Source: JAABSX01 sp964480455 (GTDB lineage: Bacteria > Bacteroidota > Bacteroidia > Cytophagales > Microscillaceae). Taken from it: 17,677 nucleotides of DNA. A program made the translations under genes and the position numbers. The stretch covers positions 1-17,677 of the forward strand of contig CAYZQI010000101.1 in assembly GCA_964480455.1 (NCBI GenBank). Direction: 5' to 3'. Below, in pieces: positions 1 through 7,166 of the stretch; position 1 is the first letter of the stretch, and each line of letters opens with the position of its first letter. The notes under the pieces were generated by a model. The model did no database searches. It was not told where the DNA came from and was given only the letters and a program-made list of their open reading frames with translations.

Positions 1-90
1 ATGAAAAACAAAACTATAACTTTTTTGTACAATTTATTTAAGTTTCTTTACTAAATCGATTTTCGTAAGATTTGATGGAAAATTTTGTTA

Positions 91-128
91 ATTACCTCTA
101 CTAAAAAATATTTTTTGGTAGAGGTAAT
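91..128. repeat. Long perfect inverted repeat (hairpin)
   Basis: An 11-bp perfect inverted repeat (ATTACCTCTAC at 91-101, GTAGAGGTAAT at 118-128) encloses an A-tract followed by a T-tract. The stem can therefore be extended inward through a T-G wobble and several A-T pairs, leaving only a tiny loop. Neither strand has a clear T-run after the stem, so it is a poor intrinsic terminator. It could be a processed 3' end, a protein-binding palindrome or an extragenic repeat. Confidence 0.5.
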
Positions 129-348
129 CAGTTTTAAGGCATTTCCATCAATCAATCCTTTCTAAAATAAAATTTTTTCAAGCAGATTTTAGATTAAATT
201 AACACGTTGAATGGCTTTTCAAGATGGTTTTGTTGAATTTTATTCATAAAACTTTAATTTTTTTGATGTTATCACAAACAAATTTTTGTTTATGAAGTTT
301 AGTATTCAGGTTTTCATAATTGTAAGTTTTTGATTAGTTAGGTTTCAT

Positions 349-387
349 AGACTTCTCAGATAATGTCTGGGAAGTCTATTCTTTTTT
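349..387 (+). terminator. Rho-independent terminator (plus strand)
   Basis: A 12-bp stem (AGACTTCTCAGA at 349-360 with TCTGGGAAGTCT at 366-377, one position being a wobble pair) closes a 5-nt loop and is followed by ATTCTTTTTT. There is no T-run on the opposite side, so it works in the plus direction. No plus-strand gene precedes it inside the window, so it probably ends a transcript that begins left of position 1. Confidence 0.75.
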
Positions 388-594
388 ATTGCATACACCC
401 CTCAGTTTTTAAGGCAAAAATAATTCATATCCCTTTTTTTTCAAACTAAAGCCTAGCCTACTAAGAAAAATTCTATTACAAAGAAGTATTCTAACAAAAC
501 TATCAAACAATACAACTCAAGGAATTTACAAAAACTTGTTTATTTCTTCTTAAAACCACTCCTAGCAGAAAATTAATCTTCACACACAAAGCAT

Positions 595-625
595 AAAAAA
601 ACCCTCAAAGCGTACTTTAAGGGTT
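595..625 (-). terminator. Rho-independent terminator of the sufE operon
   Basis: The 11-bp arms at 600-610 and 615-625 enclose a 4-nt loop (TACG in the minus direction). On the minus strand the single imperfect position becomes a G-U wobble, and the stem runs into six T residues (complement of 595-600). It lies about 30 bp past the stop of the bacilliredoxin gene and fits as the end of the three-gene transcript. Confidence 0.8.
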
Positions 626-657
626 AACATATTTGTATAGCTTTCTATTTGAATTGT

Positions 658-1074
658 TTAACAAAACTCTTCAAATACCTGAGCGAGATGTGCGGCAATC
701 ATTTGTGCAGTACGTCCTTCTATATGATGGCGTTCTACAAAATGTACTAGCTCACCATCTTTAAATAAAGCAATAGAAGGCGAAGAGGGCGGATAGGGAA
801 GCATGAACTCACGTGCCTTTGCGACAGCCTCTTGGTCCACACCTGCAAAAACAGTTGCGAGTGCATCAGGCACTTTACTACTTTGGCTCACTGCCAGTTT
901 TACGCCTGGGCGTGCAGCTCCTGCCGCACAGCCACATACAGAGTTTACTACTACCAGTGCAGTACCTTTTTGGTCTTGCAAATATTGACTTACTTCTTCG
1001 CCGCTTTTCAGTTCTTGAAAGCCCGCTACGGTAAGGTCTTCACGCATAGGTGCTACTAAATGTTCTGGATACAT
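658..1074 (-). CDS. BrxA/BrxB-family bacilliredoxin (YphP/YqiW-like)
   Basis: A 138-residue thioredoxin-fold protein of the BrxA/BrxB (DUF1094) family. Characterised members remove bacillithiol from S-bacillithiolated cytosolic proteins. Visible hallmarks are the CGC active site in VVVNSVCGCAAGAARP (Cys47 and Cys49), the ATVFAGVD and PPSSPSIALFKDGELVHFVERHHIEG segments, and a C-terminal Cys138, which is also the last residue in known bacilliredoxins. Length matches the family. It is the third gene of a unit with sufE and a SufT-like gene, 60 bp after the latter. That context suggests a role in thiol or Fe-S homeostasis; this link is inference. BrxA and BrxB cannot be told apart from this sequence alone. 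Confidence 0.93.
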   Translation of the reverse strand: MYPEHLVAPMREDLTVAGFQELKSGEEVSQYLQDQKGTALVVVNSVCGCAAGAARPGVKLAVSQSSKVPDALATVFAGVDQEAVAKAREFMLPYPPSSPSIALFKDGELVHFVERHHIEGRTAQMIAAHLAQVFEEFC

Positions 1075-1134
1075 ATATTTATTATTGAGTTAAATGATGA
1101 ATAATTATACAAAAGGTTTATTTACGAAATGCTT

Positions 1135-1461
1135 TTACATGAAGCCAAGCTCGAGCTGTGCTGCCTCTGACATCATATCTTGATGGTAGGGAGGGTCAAA
1201 GGTAAGCTCTAGTTCTACACTGTTAACGCCTTGTATCATCTCTACTTTGGTCTTTACTTCCGAGGGAATTTCTTCTGCTGAGGGGCAATTTGGGGATGTA
1301 AGTGTCATAAGTAAATATACATTATTGACAGGATAGATTTTGATGTCATAAATCAGCCCAAGTTCATAAATATCTACGGGTATCTCGGGGTCATAGACTG
1401 TTTTGAGAGCTGTAATGACCTTTTCTTTCAAGTCGGGTATTTCTATTTTGGTGGAGTTCAT
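1135..1461 (-). CDS. SUF-associated DUF59/MIP18 protein (SufT/YitW-like)
   Basis: A 108-residue stand-alone MIP18-fold (DUF59) protein of the SUF-associated type, thought to help mature or carry Fe-S clusters to target proteins. The family signature DPEIPVDIYELGLIYDI is at residues 24-40, followed by LTSPNCPSAEEIP with the conserved Cys59 that is presumed to bind the cluster or metal. FDPPYHQDMMSEAAQLELGF near the C-terminus is also typical of bacterial SUF-operon members, and the length is full. It lies between sufE and the bacilliredoxin gene, all minus strand with gaps of 91 and 60 bp, as expected of one operon. SufT is the likeliest name. PaaD-like ring-hydroxylase assembly is much less likely, because no paa genes are nearby. 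Confidence 0.9.
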   Translation of the reverse strand: MNSTKIEIPDLKEKVITALKTVYDPEIPVDIYELGLIYDIKIYPVNNVYLLMTLTSPNCPSAEEIPSEVKTKVEMIQGVNSVELELTFDPPYHQDMMSEAAQLELGFM

Positions 1462-1552
1462 AGTTTTCTTTTTGCGTAAATTAGTGAAAAATACTGCTTT
1501 TATGTTTTTACTTTTGCTAACAATCTTTGTGGAAGTTTAGTTTAACAAGAAC

Positions 1553-1987
1553 CTATTCGCCCAAGCTTTCTGTCTTTCCTTGATAAGCAAATCCATACAT
1601 TTTCATTTGCTTAATCATGGCAACCAAGCCATTGGCGCGCGTCATAGAGAGATGCTGCTGCATGCCTATTTTTTCTAGTAAGTATAAATCGGCTTCTGCT
1701 ACTTCGGTAGGCTTTTGCGCAGATAGCACCCGAATCAAGATGCTCACCAAGCCTTTTACAATGAGTGCATCACTATCACCTTGGAAGATAATTTTATTAT
1801 CTTCTAGGTTAGTGTGTATCCAAACATTGGATTGGCAACCCTTGATTTTGTACTCATCAGTCTTGTAGCTTGCCTCTAGTTCAGGCAGCTTTTTACCAAG
1901 TTCTATGAGGTAAGCATACCTATCTTCCCAGTTATCAAAGAGTTCAAATTCTTCTATGATTTCGTTTTGTATTTCATTGATTGACAT
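1553..1987 (-). CDS. sufE: SufE cysteine desulfuration / sulfur acceptor protein
   Basis: A 144-residue cytosolic SufE. In the SUF pathway SufE accepts persulfide sulfur from the cysteine desulfurase SufS and passes it to the SufBCD scaffold. The sulfur-accepting cysteine is Cys51 in YKIKGCQSNVW, the same position as in Escherichia coli SufE. The early DNWEDRYAYLIELGKKLP block and the late LSMTRANGLVAMI helix are both family-typical. It is the first gene of the unit and lies downstream of a TAnnTTTG promoter element. No sufS or sufBCD is visible in the window, so it must work with partners encoded elsewhere or beyond the edges. The ATG start at 1987 gives the expected N-terminus. Confidence 0.95.
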   Translation of the reverse strand: MSINEIQNEIIEEFELFDNWEDRYAYLIELGKKLPELEASYKTDEYKIKGCQSNVWIHTNLEDNKIIFQGDSDALIVKGLVSILIRVLSAQKPTEVAEADLYLLEKIGMQQHLSMTRANGLVAMIKQMKMYGFAYQGKTESLGE

Positions 1988-2026
1988 GATGTTGTGAGTG
2001 GTTTGTTGTACTGCATTGCATTTTTA

Positions 2027-2034
2027 CAAAGATA
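2027..2034 (-). promoter_or_regulatory. Bacteroidota -7 promoter element upstream of sufE
   Basis: On the minus strand this reads TATCTTTG, an exact match to the Bacteroidota -7 consensus TAnnTTTG. It lies about 40 bp before the sufE start, leaving a leader of roughly 30 nt. I found no TTG at the expected -33 distance, so only half of the promoter is supported. The remaining intergenic stretch up to the MoxR gene (2035-2271) contains no gene I can support. Confidence 0.5.
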
Positions 2035-2271
2035 CATAAGAATTTGTGAAATATCTGTGTGTTATTGTGGTTAAATGCTTACCGAATTTATCAGCACGGG
2101 GTACTCAGCTTGCTTTGCTTATGTTTGCACAAAAGGAGAGTTTTAGGTCCTCTTTTAGCAGGTTTCAAAACAATGGCTGGGTGTAGTAAGCACCACAAAA
2201 CCAAATTTAGTTTTATAGAAAAGAATACACCCACTTCGTGCGGTCATATTCTTACCAAAGATGTAAAAATA

Positions 2272-3237
2272 TTACAATAACTTTCTGATGATGTCTTCAA
2301 TGGTGATGCGTTCGGCTTCGGCCTTGAAGTTTCGCACAATTCTATGCCTAAGAATGGGCAGTGCCACAGCTTTGATGTCTTCAATATCGGGTGAATATTT
2401 ACCACTGAGTAGGGCATTACACTTGGCACCCAAAATCAAATTTTGGGAAGCACGTGGACCAGCACCCCATTCAAGGTATTCATTAGCTTCTGCTGCAGCC
2501 ATAGCCGTAAAAGGGCGCGTCTTATGTACTACTTTTACGGCATATTCTACCACATTATCAGGCACGGGTACACGCCTTACTAGCTGCTGAAAATACAAAA
2601 TATCTTCACCTGAGATGACTTTCTCTACGGTAGATTTGTGGCTTGAGGTAGTCCGCTTCACAATTTCAGTTTCAGCTTCATAGCTAGGGTAGTCTAGCAC
2701 CACATTGAACATAAATCGGTCAAGTTGTGCCTCGGGTAGGGGGTAAGTACCTTCTTGCTCGATGGGGTTTTGGGTAGCGAGCACAAAGAATGGGCGAGAG
2801 AGGTTATACTTTTTACCTGAGATTGTAACTGCAAACTCCTGCATAGACTCAAGCAAGGCAGCTTGAGTTTTTGGGGGAGTTCGGTTAATCTCATCAGCCA
2901 AGATGATATTGGCAAAGATAGGTCCTTGGAGGAATTTAAAATTTCTCTCTTTGTCAAGGGTTTCAGAGCCTACAATGTCAGAGGGCATCAAATCTGGTGT
3001 AAACTGGATTCGGTTGAAGTCAAGCTCTAAGGCATTGGCAATGGTTTGGATTAGCAAGGTTTTTGCCAAGCCTGGTACGCCTACCAACAGGCAGTGCCCT
3101 TGGCAGAAAATAGCATTGAGCAACAAATGCACTACTTCGTCTTGTCCTATAATTACCTTTGAGATTTCTTGGCGAATTTTTTGGTAAGTTTCTTTGAGTG
3201 CATTGGCTGCTTCTACATCAGAACTGAATTTTTCCAT
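2272..3237 (-). CDS. MoxR-family AAA+ ATPase
   Basis: A 321-residue complete MoxR ATPase (AAA_3 core plus C-terminal lid). The family acts as ATP-driven chaperones that often assemble or activate metal- or VWA-containing complexes. Seen in order: IIGQDEVV (29-36), Walker A GVPGLAKT (53-60), Walker B IILADEIN (111-118), sensor-1 ATQNP (154-158), the EAQLDRF arginine-finger segment (169-175), and sensor-2-like GPRAS (260-264) in the lid. The gene follows surA after 182 bp on the same strand. The VWA or DUF58 genes that often follow moxR are not present downstream, where sufE's unit begins. The substrate is therefore unknown; a role in envelope assembly is inferred only from its chaperone neighbours. 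Confidence 0.93.
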   Translation of the reverse strand: MEKFSSDVEAANALKETYQKIRQEISKVIIGQDEVVHLLLNAIFCQGHCLLVGVPGLAKTLLIQTIANALELDFNRIQFTPDLMPSDIVGSETLDKERNFKFLQGPIFANIILADEINRTPPKTQAALLESMQEFAVTISGKKYNLSRPFFVLATQNPIEQEGTYPLPEAQLDRFMFNVVLDYPSYEAETEIVKRTTSSHKSTVEKVISGEDILYFQQLVRRVPVPDNVVEYAVKVVHKTRPFTAMAAAEANEYLEWGAGPRASQNLILGAKCNALLSGKYSPDIEDIKAVALPILRHRIVRNFKAEAERITIEDIIRKLL

Positions 3238-3361
3238 GTTGGAGTTGGGTTTATGTTTATTGAATTATTGGCTTTGCTTGCCTACAAAAAGCAAGTAAAT
3301 AGTTTTGTATGTTATTGGGCAAAATAAATAATGAATTAAAATTTACGTATTGATAGTAAAC

Positions 3362-3405
3362 TGATGATGGTCAGCTATTTATTTAGATAGGCTACCATCT
3401 AATCA
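3362..3405. other. Imperfect hairpin between surA and the MoxR gene
   Basis: GATGGT (3366-3371) pairs with ACCATC (3394-3399). Inside, AGC/GCT and TAT/ATA continue the stem after single-base bulges. Outside, TGAT (3362-3365) and ATCA (3402-3405) can also pair. It starts about 15 bp past the surA stop. There is no T-run on the minus strand, so it is more likely an intercistronic structure (mRNA 3' protection or attenuation) than a classical terminator. Confidence 0.4.
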
Positions 3406-3419
3406 TAATTTATCACTAT

Positions 3420-4796
3420 TCAAGGTACTTTATCGTTGAGGATATCACATTGGTTAAATTCTTCATCTATGCTGATATAGACCTCGTCTTTTGACTTTAC
3501 AAACCAAGCATCGATTGCTTCATTTTTCTTGACATTGAAGGCATAGTTGGATATTTTTTCATAATCTGTGGCAAGGCTTGCTTGGTGCGAAGATATTTTT
3601 CTTTTATAATACACAATTCTGAAAGCATTTTTACCATCATCGGTTCTGTAAGGAACAGGCTTTGAGATTTGCCCCACCTTCATAGTATCTATGGTAAGGT
3701 AGAGGTAAGAGTCTAGGTCATCAAGTAAGATTCGGTCGCTGCCATCAGGCCCCATGATTAAGCCTCCGCTTGTAGCGGTATTTTTATCATCTGAAAATTC
3801 TTTGGCAGCTTTTTCAAAGGTGATGCTATCATTCACGATGGCACTTCTCAGACTGTCTAGAGAGCTTATGGTATAAGTAGCATCTGCCTCGTTGTAGTCG
3901 GGACGGAGGAGGATATGCGAAGCGAGGTATTCATTGCCACGCCTATCGGTCAGTTTGATAAGGTGGAAGCCATACTCAGATTCTACAATTCGGGAGAGTT
4001 CGCCAGGCTTCATTCTGAAGATAGCTGCCTCAAACTCAGGCACGGAAGAGCCTCTTGAGAGCCAGCCCAGTTCGCCATTTTGCTCGGCAGAGCCAAAATC
4101 TTCAGAGTAGGTGCGGGCAAGTGCGCCAAAATCTTCTCCTTTGAGGGCGCGTTGTTTGAGTTCTTCCAGCCTTTCACGCACTTTTTGCTTTTGGGCGCGG
4201 TTTACGCCAGGTATTTTTACGATATGCCCAATCTCTACTTCATCGCCCATAAAAGGGATGCTGTCTTTTGGGAAGCCATTGAAAAACTTGCGTACTTCTT
4301 TGGGGGTGGGTTTTATTACCTTTGCTGTAATCTCGGTTTGCATTTTTTGAACTACCAACTGGTTATGAATATCGCCTCTAAGTTCGTCTTTGATGTCGTC
4401 GGCAGTTTTGCCATAAATTTCTTCTAGCTTTTTCTCATCTCCTCCAAACTGCGCCAAGAGGTAGCGCATGCGTCCATCAAGTTGATTTTCTACTTGTTTG
4501 GGTTCTACTACGATAGAGTCTATATCCGCCTTGGCGAGCATCATTTTTTCTACTACCAATTGCTCTAATATTTTGCATTTGGCGGTCTGCTCGTCCATAC
4601 CGTTGAGTTCATTTTGATAGACCAAGTTAAGGTAAAACTTCTCTACATCAGAGCGCAAGACGATGTAATTATCAATTTTTGCAACAATTTTATCAAGCAC
4701 CACTTTTTCTTGTGCTCTGAGGTTTGTATAGATGGATAACACCCAAGCCATCAGTAAAAAGAGCAAGGTGGGGTATTTCATTTTAAGTTTATTCAT
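3420..4796 (-). CDS. surA: SurA-type periplasmic chaperone / peptidylprolyl isomerase
   Basis: A 458-residue secreted protein. Residues 1-29 are a signal peptide with a hydrophobic stretch (about 10-22) and a cleavage-like LRAQ. A SurA-N chaperone domain follows (about 33-180, starting VVLDKIVAKIDNYIVLRSDV). The first parvulin domain (about 185-285) is well conserved: VEIGHIVKIPG, GEDFGALARTYSED, GELGWLSRGS, EYGFHLIKLTDRRG. The second (about 288-400) is more diverged but keeps ASHILLRPD, FEKAAKEFSDD and SGGLIMG. The family escorts unfolded outer-membrane proteins through the periplasm. Its ATG overlaps the end of the upstream lipoprotein gene by 8 bp (ATGAATAA), indicating translational coupling. 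T9SS and outer-membrane proteins such as those encoded further right are plausible clients, but that is inference. Confidence 0.92.
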   Translation of the reverse strand: MNKLKMKYPTLLFLLMAWVLSIYTNLRAQEKVVLDKIVAKIDNYIVLRSDVEKFYLNLVYQNELNGMDEQTAKCKILEQLVVEKMMLAKADIDSIVVEPKQVENQLDGRMRYLLAQFGGDEKKLEEIYGKTADDIKDELRGDIHNQLVVQKMQTEITAKVIKPTPKEVRKFFNGFPKDSIPFMGDEVEIGHIVKIPGVNRAQKQKVRERLEELKQRALKGEDFGALARTYSEDFGSAEQNGELGWLSRGSSVPEFEAAIFRMKPGELSRIVESEYGFHLIKLTDRRGNEYLASHILLRPDYNEADATYTISSLDSLRSAIVNDSITFEKAAKEFSDDKNTATSGGLIMGPDGSDRILLDDLDSYLYLTIDTMKVGQISKPVPYRTDDGKNAFRIVYYKRKISSHQASLATDYEKISNYAFNVKKNEAIDAWFVKSKDEVYISIDEEFNQCDILNDKVP

Positions 4797-5655
4797 ACAC
4801 TTTATAACTTTTTTGTTTTTGGGCTTCTTTTAATAATTTTTTTTCTAGTGTTTGTATTAGTTGTGTTTTTCTTTCATTCAAAATGAGTAACTCTATGTCT
4901 TTTTTTACAAAACTAATAGGGGCTTCTGTACCCTCTTCTTTAAAATCTTTAATGAGCAAATAAGTTAGTTGATTTCCTTCATTCTGCTCAAAGAGTGCAT
5001 TTTTTTGTAAAAATTGCTGTGCGTTTTCTTCAGAGTGCCAGCCGCTTTGTTGTAAGATAGTTTCAAAAGTTTGCCAATTGTTGTCTTCTAGCTTATAATC
5101 AATGGCAAATTTAGCACAATAATCCTTGATTTGGTTAGAGTCTTCCTGATTTGCGCTCAAAAGTAATGCTTTTAGATTGGCTTTTTGCGCTTCTGCTGGG
5201 GGGGTTTTTATCCACATTACTTTCATGATAGGTGCTTTGAGCAAAAAATCTTTTTGATTGGCTGTATAAAAGCTGTCTATTTGGTTTTGTACAATTTGCT
5301 TATCAAGTTTTGTGTAGAGGTATTCAGTCTCGTAAGCGTGTATGAGTAGGTCTTGTCGGTATTGTTCTATCTTGTCTTGGAGAGCTTCTTGTGATTTTTT
5401 GCTTAGTAATTTTTCAGATTGGTGTAGTCGCAGCATTTTTCTTATCCACTTTTGCAAGTAGCTATTTGCAAAATCAGTACTATCTATTTTGGATAGATTA
5501 TTCGGGAGTTGCGCCCGAAGTTCTTGCTCAAATAGCTGGTATTGGTGCACACTTGCTACCAATTTTCCTTTTTGTTCTTTTTGGCTTTCACTGCCACACC
5601 CCACCAAGCTGAGTGAGAGTAAGAAAATGACGCTTAGTTTTTTCAAAAAATACAA
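4789..5655 (-). CDS. SurA/PpiC-like periplasmic lipoprotein, TTG start
   Basis: A 288-residue predicted lipoprotein. The N-terminus has KK, a hydrophobic stretch and a lipobox ending LVGC (Cys20). The rest is helical and charged and resembles the N-terminal chaperone part of SurA/PpiC proteins (FANSYLQKWIRKMLRLHQSE; IDSFYTANQKDFLLKAPIMKVMWIKTPP). I see no clear parvulin active-site pattern, so catalytic isomerase activity is doubtful. The frame has no usable ATG: it is closed by a TAA just upstream, and the candidate starts are TTG at 5655 or TTG at 5646 (giving MKKLSVIFLL). The gene overlaps surA by 8 bp and probably encodes its partner chaperone, anchored in the inner or outer membrane. Assignment rests mostly on context and weak similarity. 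Confidence 0.72.
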   Translation of the reverse strand: MYFLKKLSVIFLLSLSLVGCGSESQKEQKGKLVASVHQYQLFEQELRAQLPNNLSKIDSTDFANSYLQKWIRKMLRLHQSEKLLSKKSQEALQDKIEQYRQDLLIHAYETEYLYTKLDKQIVQNQIDSFYTANQKDFLLKAPIMKVMWIKTPPAEAQKANLKALLLSANQEDSNQIKDYCAKFAIDYKLEDNNWQTFETILQQSGWHSEENAQQFLQKNALFEQNEGNQLTYLLIKDFKEEGTEAPISFVKKDIELLILNERKTQLIQTLEKKLLKEAQKQKSYKVYE

Positions 5656-5730
5656 CCTAATTTAGTTTCATATCAAAAGACACCAGCCTACAAAGTATAG
5701 AGGAGAGCGTCTTTTTATCATTCTGACTCG

Positions 5731-5738
5731 CAAATATA
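5731..5738 (-). promoter_or_regulatory. Possible -7 element for the SurA lipoprotein-surA unit
   Basis: The minus strand reads TATATTTG, matching TAnnTTTG, in the gap between the DUF2805 gene and the lipoprotein gene and about 75 bp upstream of its TTG start. No TTG lies at the -33 spacing, so support is limited to the -7 box. A transcript from here would have a leader of about 70 nt. Confidence 0.4.
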
Positions 5739-5774
5739 GGTCTTTTGCTTGATTTTTTTTGAATGACCTGCGCT

Positions 5775-6065
5775 TTAACGTTTAGATATTTTATTATGAG
5801 AGATACTTTTTTGGCGTGAGCAATGGAAACGATCTATGTCTTCGTTTCGTTTTTTGAGGTGTTTGGTGCTTCTGCCTTGTACACGTGCGCGCCACATTTT
5901 CCAAGAGCTGAGTTTCATTTCTTGGCGCATTAGTTTGATTACTTCTCCTTCGGGCACGCCAAACTGTGTTTTGATGGCATCAAAGGTAGTTCTATCTTCC
6001 CAAGCCATTTCTATGATGCGGTCAATGTCTGTAGAGCTGAGATTATATTTTTTGGCTATTTTCAT
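5775..6065 (-). CDS. DUF2805 (TIGR03643-type) small protein
   Basis: A 96-residue protein whose first about 73 residues match the DUF2805/TIGR03643 pattern: LSSTDIDRIIEMAWEDRTTFDAI (9-31), FGVPEGEVIKLMRQEMK (35-51), SSWKMWRARVQGRSTKHLKKR (53-73). The helix-turn-helix-like layout and basic end suggest nucleic-acid binding, but the family has no established function. In other bacteria such genes are often found near cryptochrome/photolyase genes; none is visible here. Residues 74-96 are a short Ser/Lys/Arg/His-rich tail beyond the usual family end. It is transcribed divergently from the lipoprotein at 6304. The 238-bp gap between them has no clear TAnnTTTG promoter on either strand. Confidence 0.85.
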   Translation of the reverse strand: MKIAKKYNLSSTDIDRIIEMAWEDRTTFDAIKTQFGVPEGEVIKLMRQEMKLSSWKMWRARVQGRSTKHLKKRNEDIDRFHCSRQKSISHNKISKR

Positions 6066-6303
6066 GTTATTTTATTTTGCTATTTTACTTTCATAAAATT
6101 TTTGTGAAGGTTTTTTGTTTTACATTGGATTGCTTATGCGCTCAAAGACAGTACTGTTTTAGAGTTGTTTTTTTTAAGATTGAGCTGCTAATATACGACT
6201 TTAGAAAAGCACGTAAAGTATTTACCTTGTCCAAAAATTAACAATCACCCCTCACTATTTATTAACAATAACAAACGATTATTTTAAATAAAACTTCAAT
6301 TTT

Positions 6304-6963
6304 ATGACTCGATTAATTTATTCCACAACCATTTGCGTATTACTCGGTGCTTTTCTATGGGCTTGTCAGAGTGACCCAAAAGAAAACAAAAACACAAGTA
6401 ACGATTTATCAACAGAAGAAACCAATCAGAATGAAACAGATGACCAAGCAAAGGCGCAGATGAGTACAGATGCCCACCCCTGCGATGCACTAGATTTGGA
6501 AATGCTTGCAAAGCTCATTGGTTACAAAAAAGAATTAATGAGCAGCGAAAAGAAAACAGTAACCTCGAGTATTGTATCTTGTACTGTCCGTTCCACTGAA
6601 TTTGCCGAGGAGGGAGATACTGATGGAGATGGGATTCTTTATGTAGATAAAATGACTCAAAAAAAAGACTCAAAATTTTTTGAAAATCAGATTAGCCGAA
6701 CGCTCACAAAAGGTACTATGAAAGTGGCTGCTGGTTTAGATAAAGACAAAGAAGTACCCGTGCGTGAGGTAAAAGAATTGGGCTCAGGTGCCATGGTTTA
6801 CTCAGCTGCAGATTACACCACGCTGATGTTTCATATAGACAACAAAGTCCGCTATACAGTTACTCTTTATCGTAAAACTAAAAACAAGATGTATGCAGAT
6901 GGTATTGACAAGCCATCTGAAAAATTAGAGGAGTGGGTCGAGGAAATCGCAAGAAATCTCTGA
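6304..6963 (+). CDS. Predicted lipoprotein of unknown function
   Basis: A 219-residue protein I do not recognise. It starts with a lipoprotein signal (hydrophobic 5-20, lipobox FLWAC, Cys21), followed by a low-complexity linker rich in Asn, Asp, Glu and Thr (about 22-57). The globular part (about 58-219) begins HPCDALDLEMLAKLIG. It contains two cysteines (Cys60 and Cys93) that could form a disulfide and a DTDGDG segment (105-110) resembling a DxDxDG calcium loop. The PC...L...LIG start recalls small lipoprotein domains such as DUF3558, but the match is only an impression. It is the sole plus-strand gene, stands alone, and ends at a strong terminator about 100 bp downstream. The envelope location is well supported; the function is unknown. 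Confidence 0.8.
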   Translation: MTRLIYSTTICVLLGAFLWACQSDPKENKNTSNDLSTEETNQNETDDQAKAQMSTDAHPCDALDLEMLAKLIGYKKELMSSEKKTVTSSIVSCTVRSTEFAEEGDTDGDGILYVDKMTQKKDSKFFENQISRTLTKGTMKVAAGLDKDKEVPVREVKELGSGAMVYSAADYTTLMFHIDNKVRYTVTLYRKTKNKMYADGIDKPSEKLEEWVEEIARNL

Positions 6964-7063
6964 ATTTTTATTGCTAACTGATAAGTTACAGGTTCTATAA
7001 ATGAAAAATGGATACTGCTGGACAAAAAGTTAGTTTTACATTTTTCTAAATACTATGAGATGT

Positions 7064-7108
7064 AAAAAAGGCGTGGTAGGTTTGTAGAGGTATCACGCCT
7101 TTTTATTT
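7064..7108 (+). terminator. Strong intrinsic terminator, probably bidirectional
   Basis: A 14-bp stem (7065-7078 with 7091-7104; core GGCGTG/CACGCC, one wobble pair) closes a 12-nt loop. It is flanked by an A-run on the left and T-runs on the right, so it can terminate in both directions. It sits about 100 bp after the plus-strand lipoprotein gene and about 160 bp after the end of the minus-strand exoprotein gene, between convergent genes. Confidence 0.85.
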
Positions 7109-7166
7109 GGTGTTGGCGTATGGGAACAAAAATGGATTGTCTGACAATTTCTGTGAAAATCTGCAG

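Larger units (their letters stand above)
1..594. other. Gene-free AT-rich stretch at the left edge
   Basis: No convincing coding region is present. The only open frame at the very start is a 17-codon ATG-to-TAA stretch (1-54) with no family resemblance. The stretch is strongly AT-rich and holds two hairpins, listed separately: 91-128 and the terminator at 349-387. The plus-strand terminator suggests that a plus-strand transcript enters from left of the window. From 388 to 594 I see nothing beyond AT-rich spacer. Confidence 0.6.

Noticed and set aside
1..54. 17-codon ATG frame at the window start
   Set aside because: Too short, AT-rich and with no supporting context.
2135..2162. Possible terminator after the MoxR gene (AAAAGGAG...CCTCTTTT)
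   Set aside because: The stem needs a wobble and a mismatch in the plus direction and pairs worse in the minus direction, where the gene ends.
2059..2280. 73-codon plus-strand open frame between sufE and the MoxR gene
   Set aside because: Its translation is rich in Cys, His and Leu, has no family resemblance, overlaps the MoxR gene end and runs across sufE's upstream region; most likely chance.
3320..3327. TTATTTTG on the minus strand as a promoter of the MoxR gene
   Set aside because: One mismatch to TAnnTTTG in a very AT-rich gap and no -33 TTG confirmed; too weak to list.
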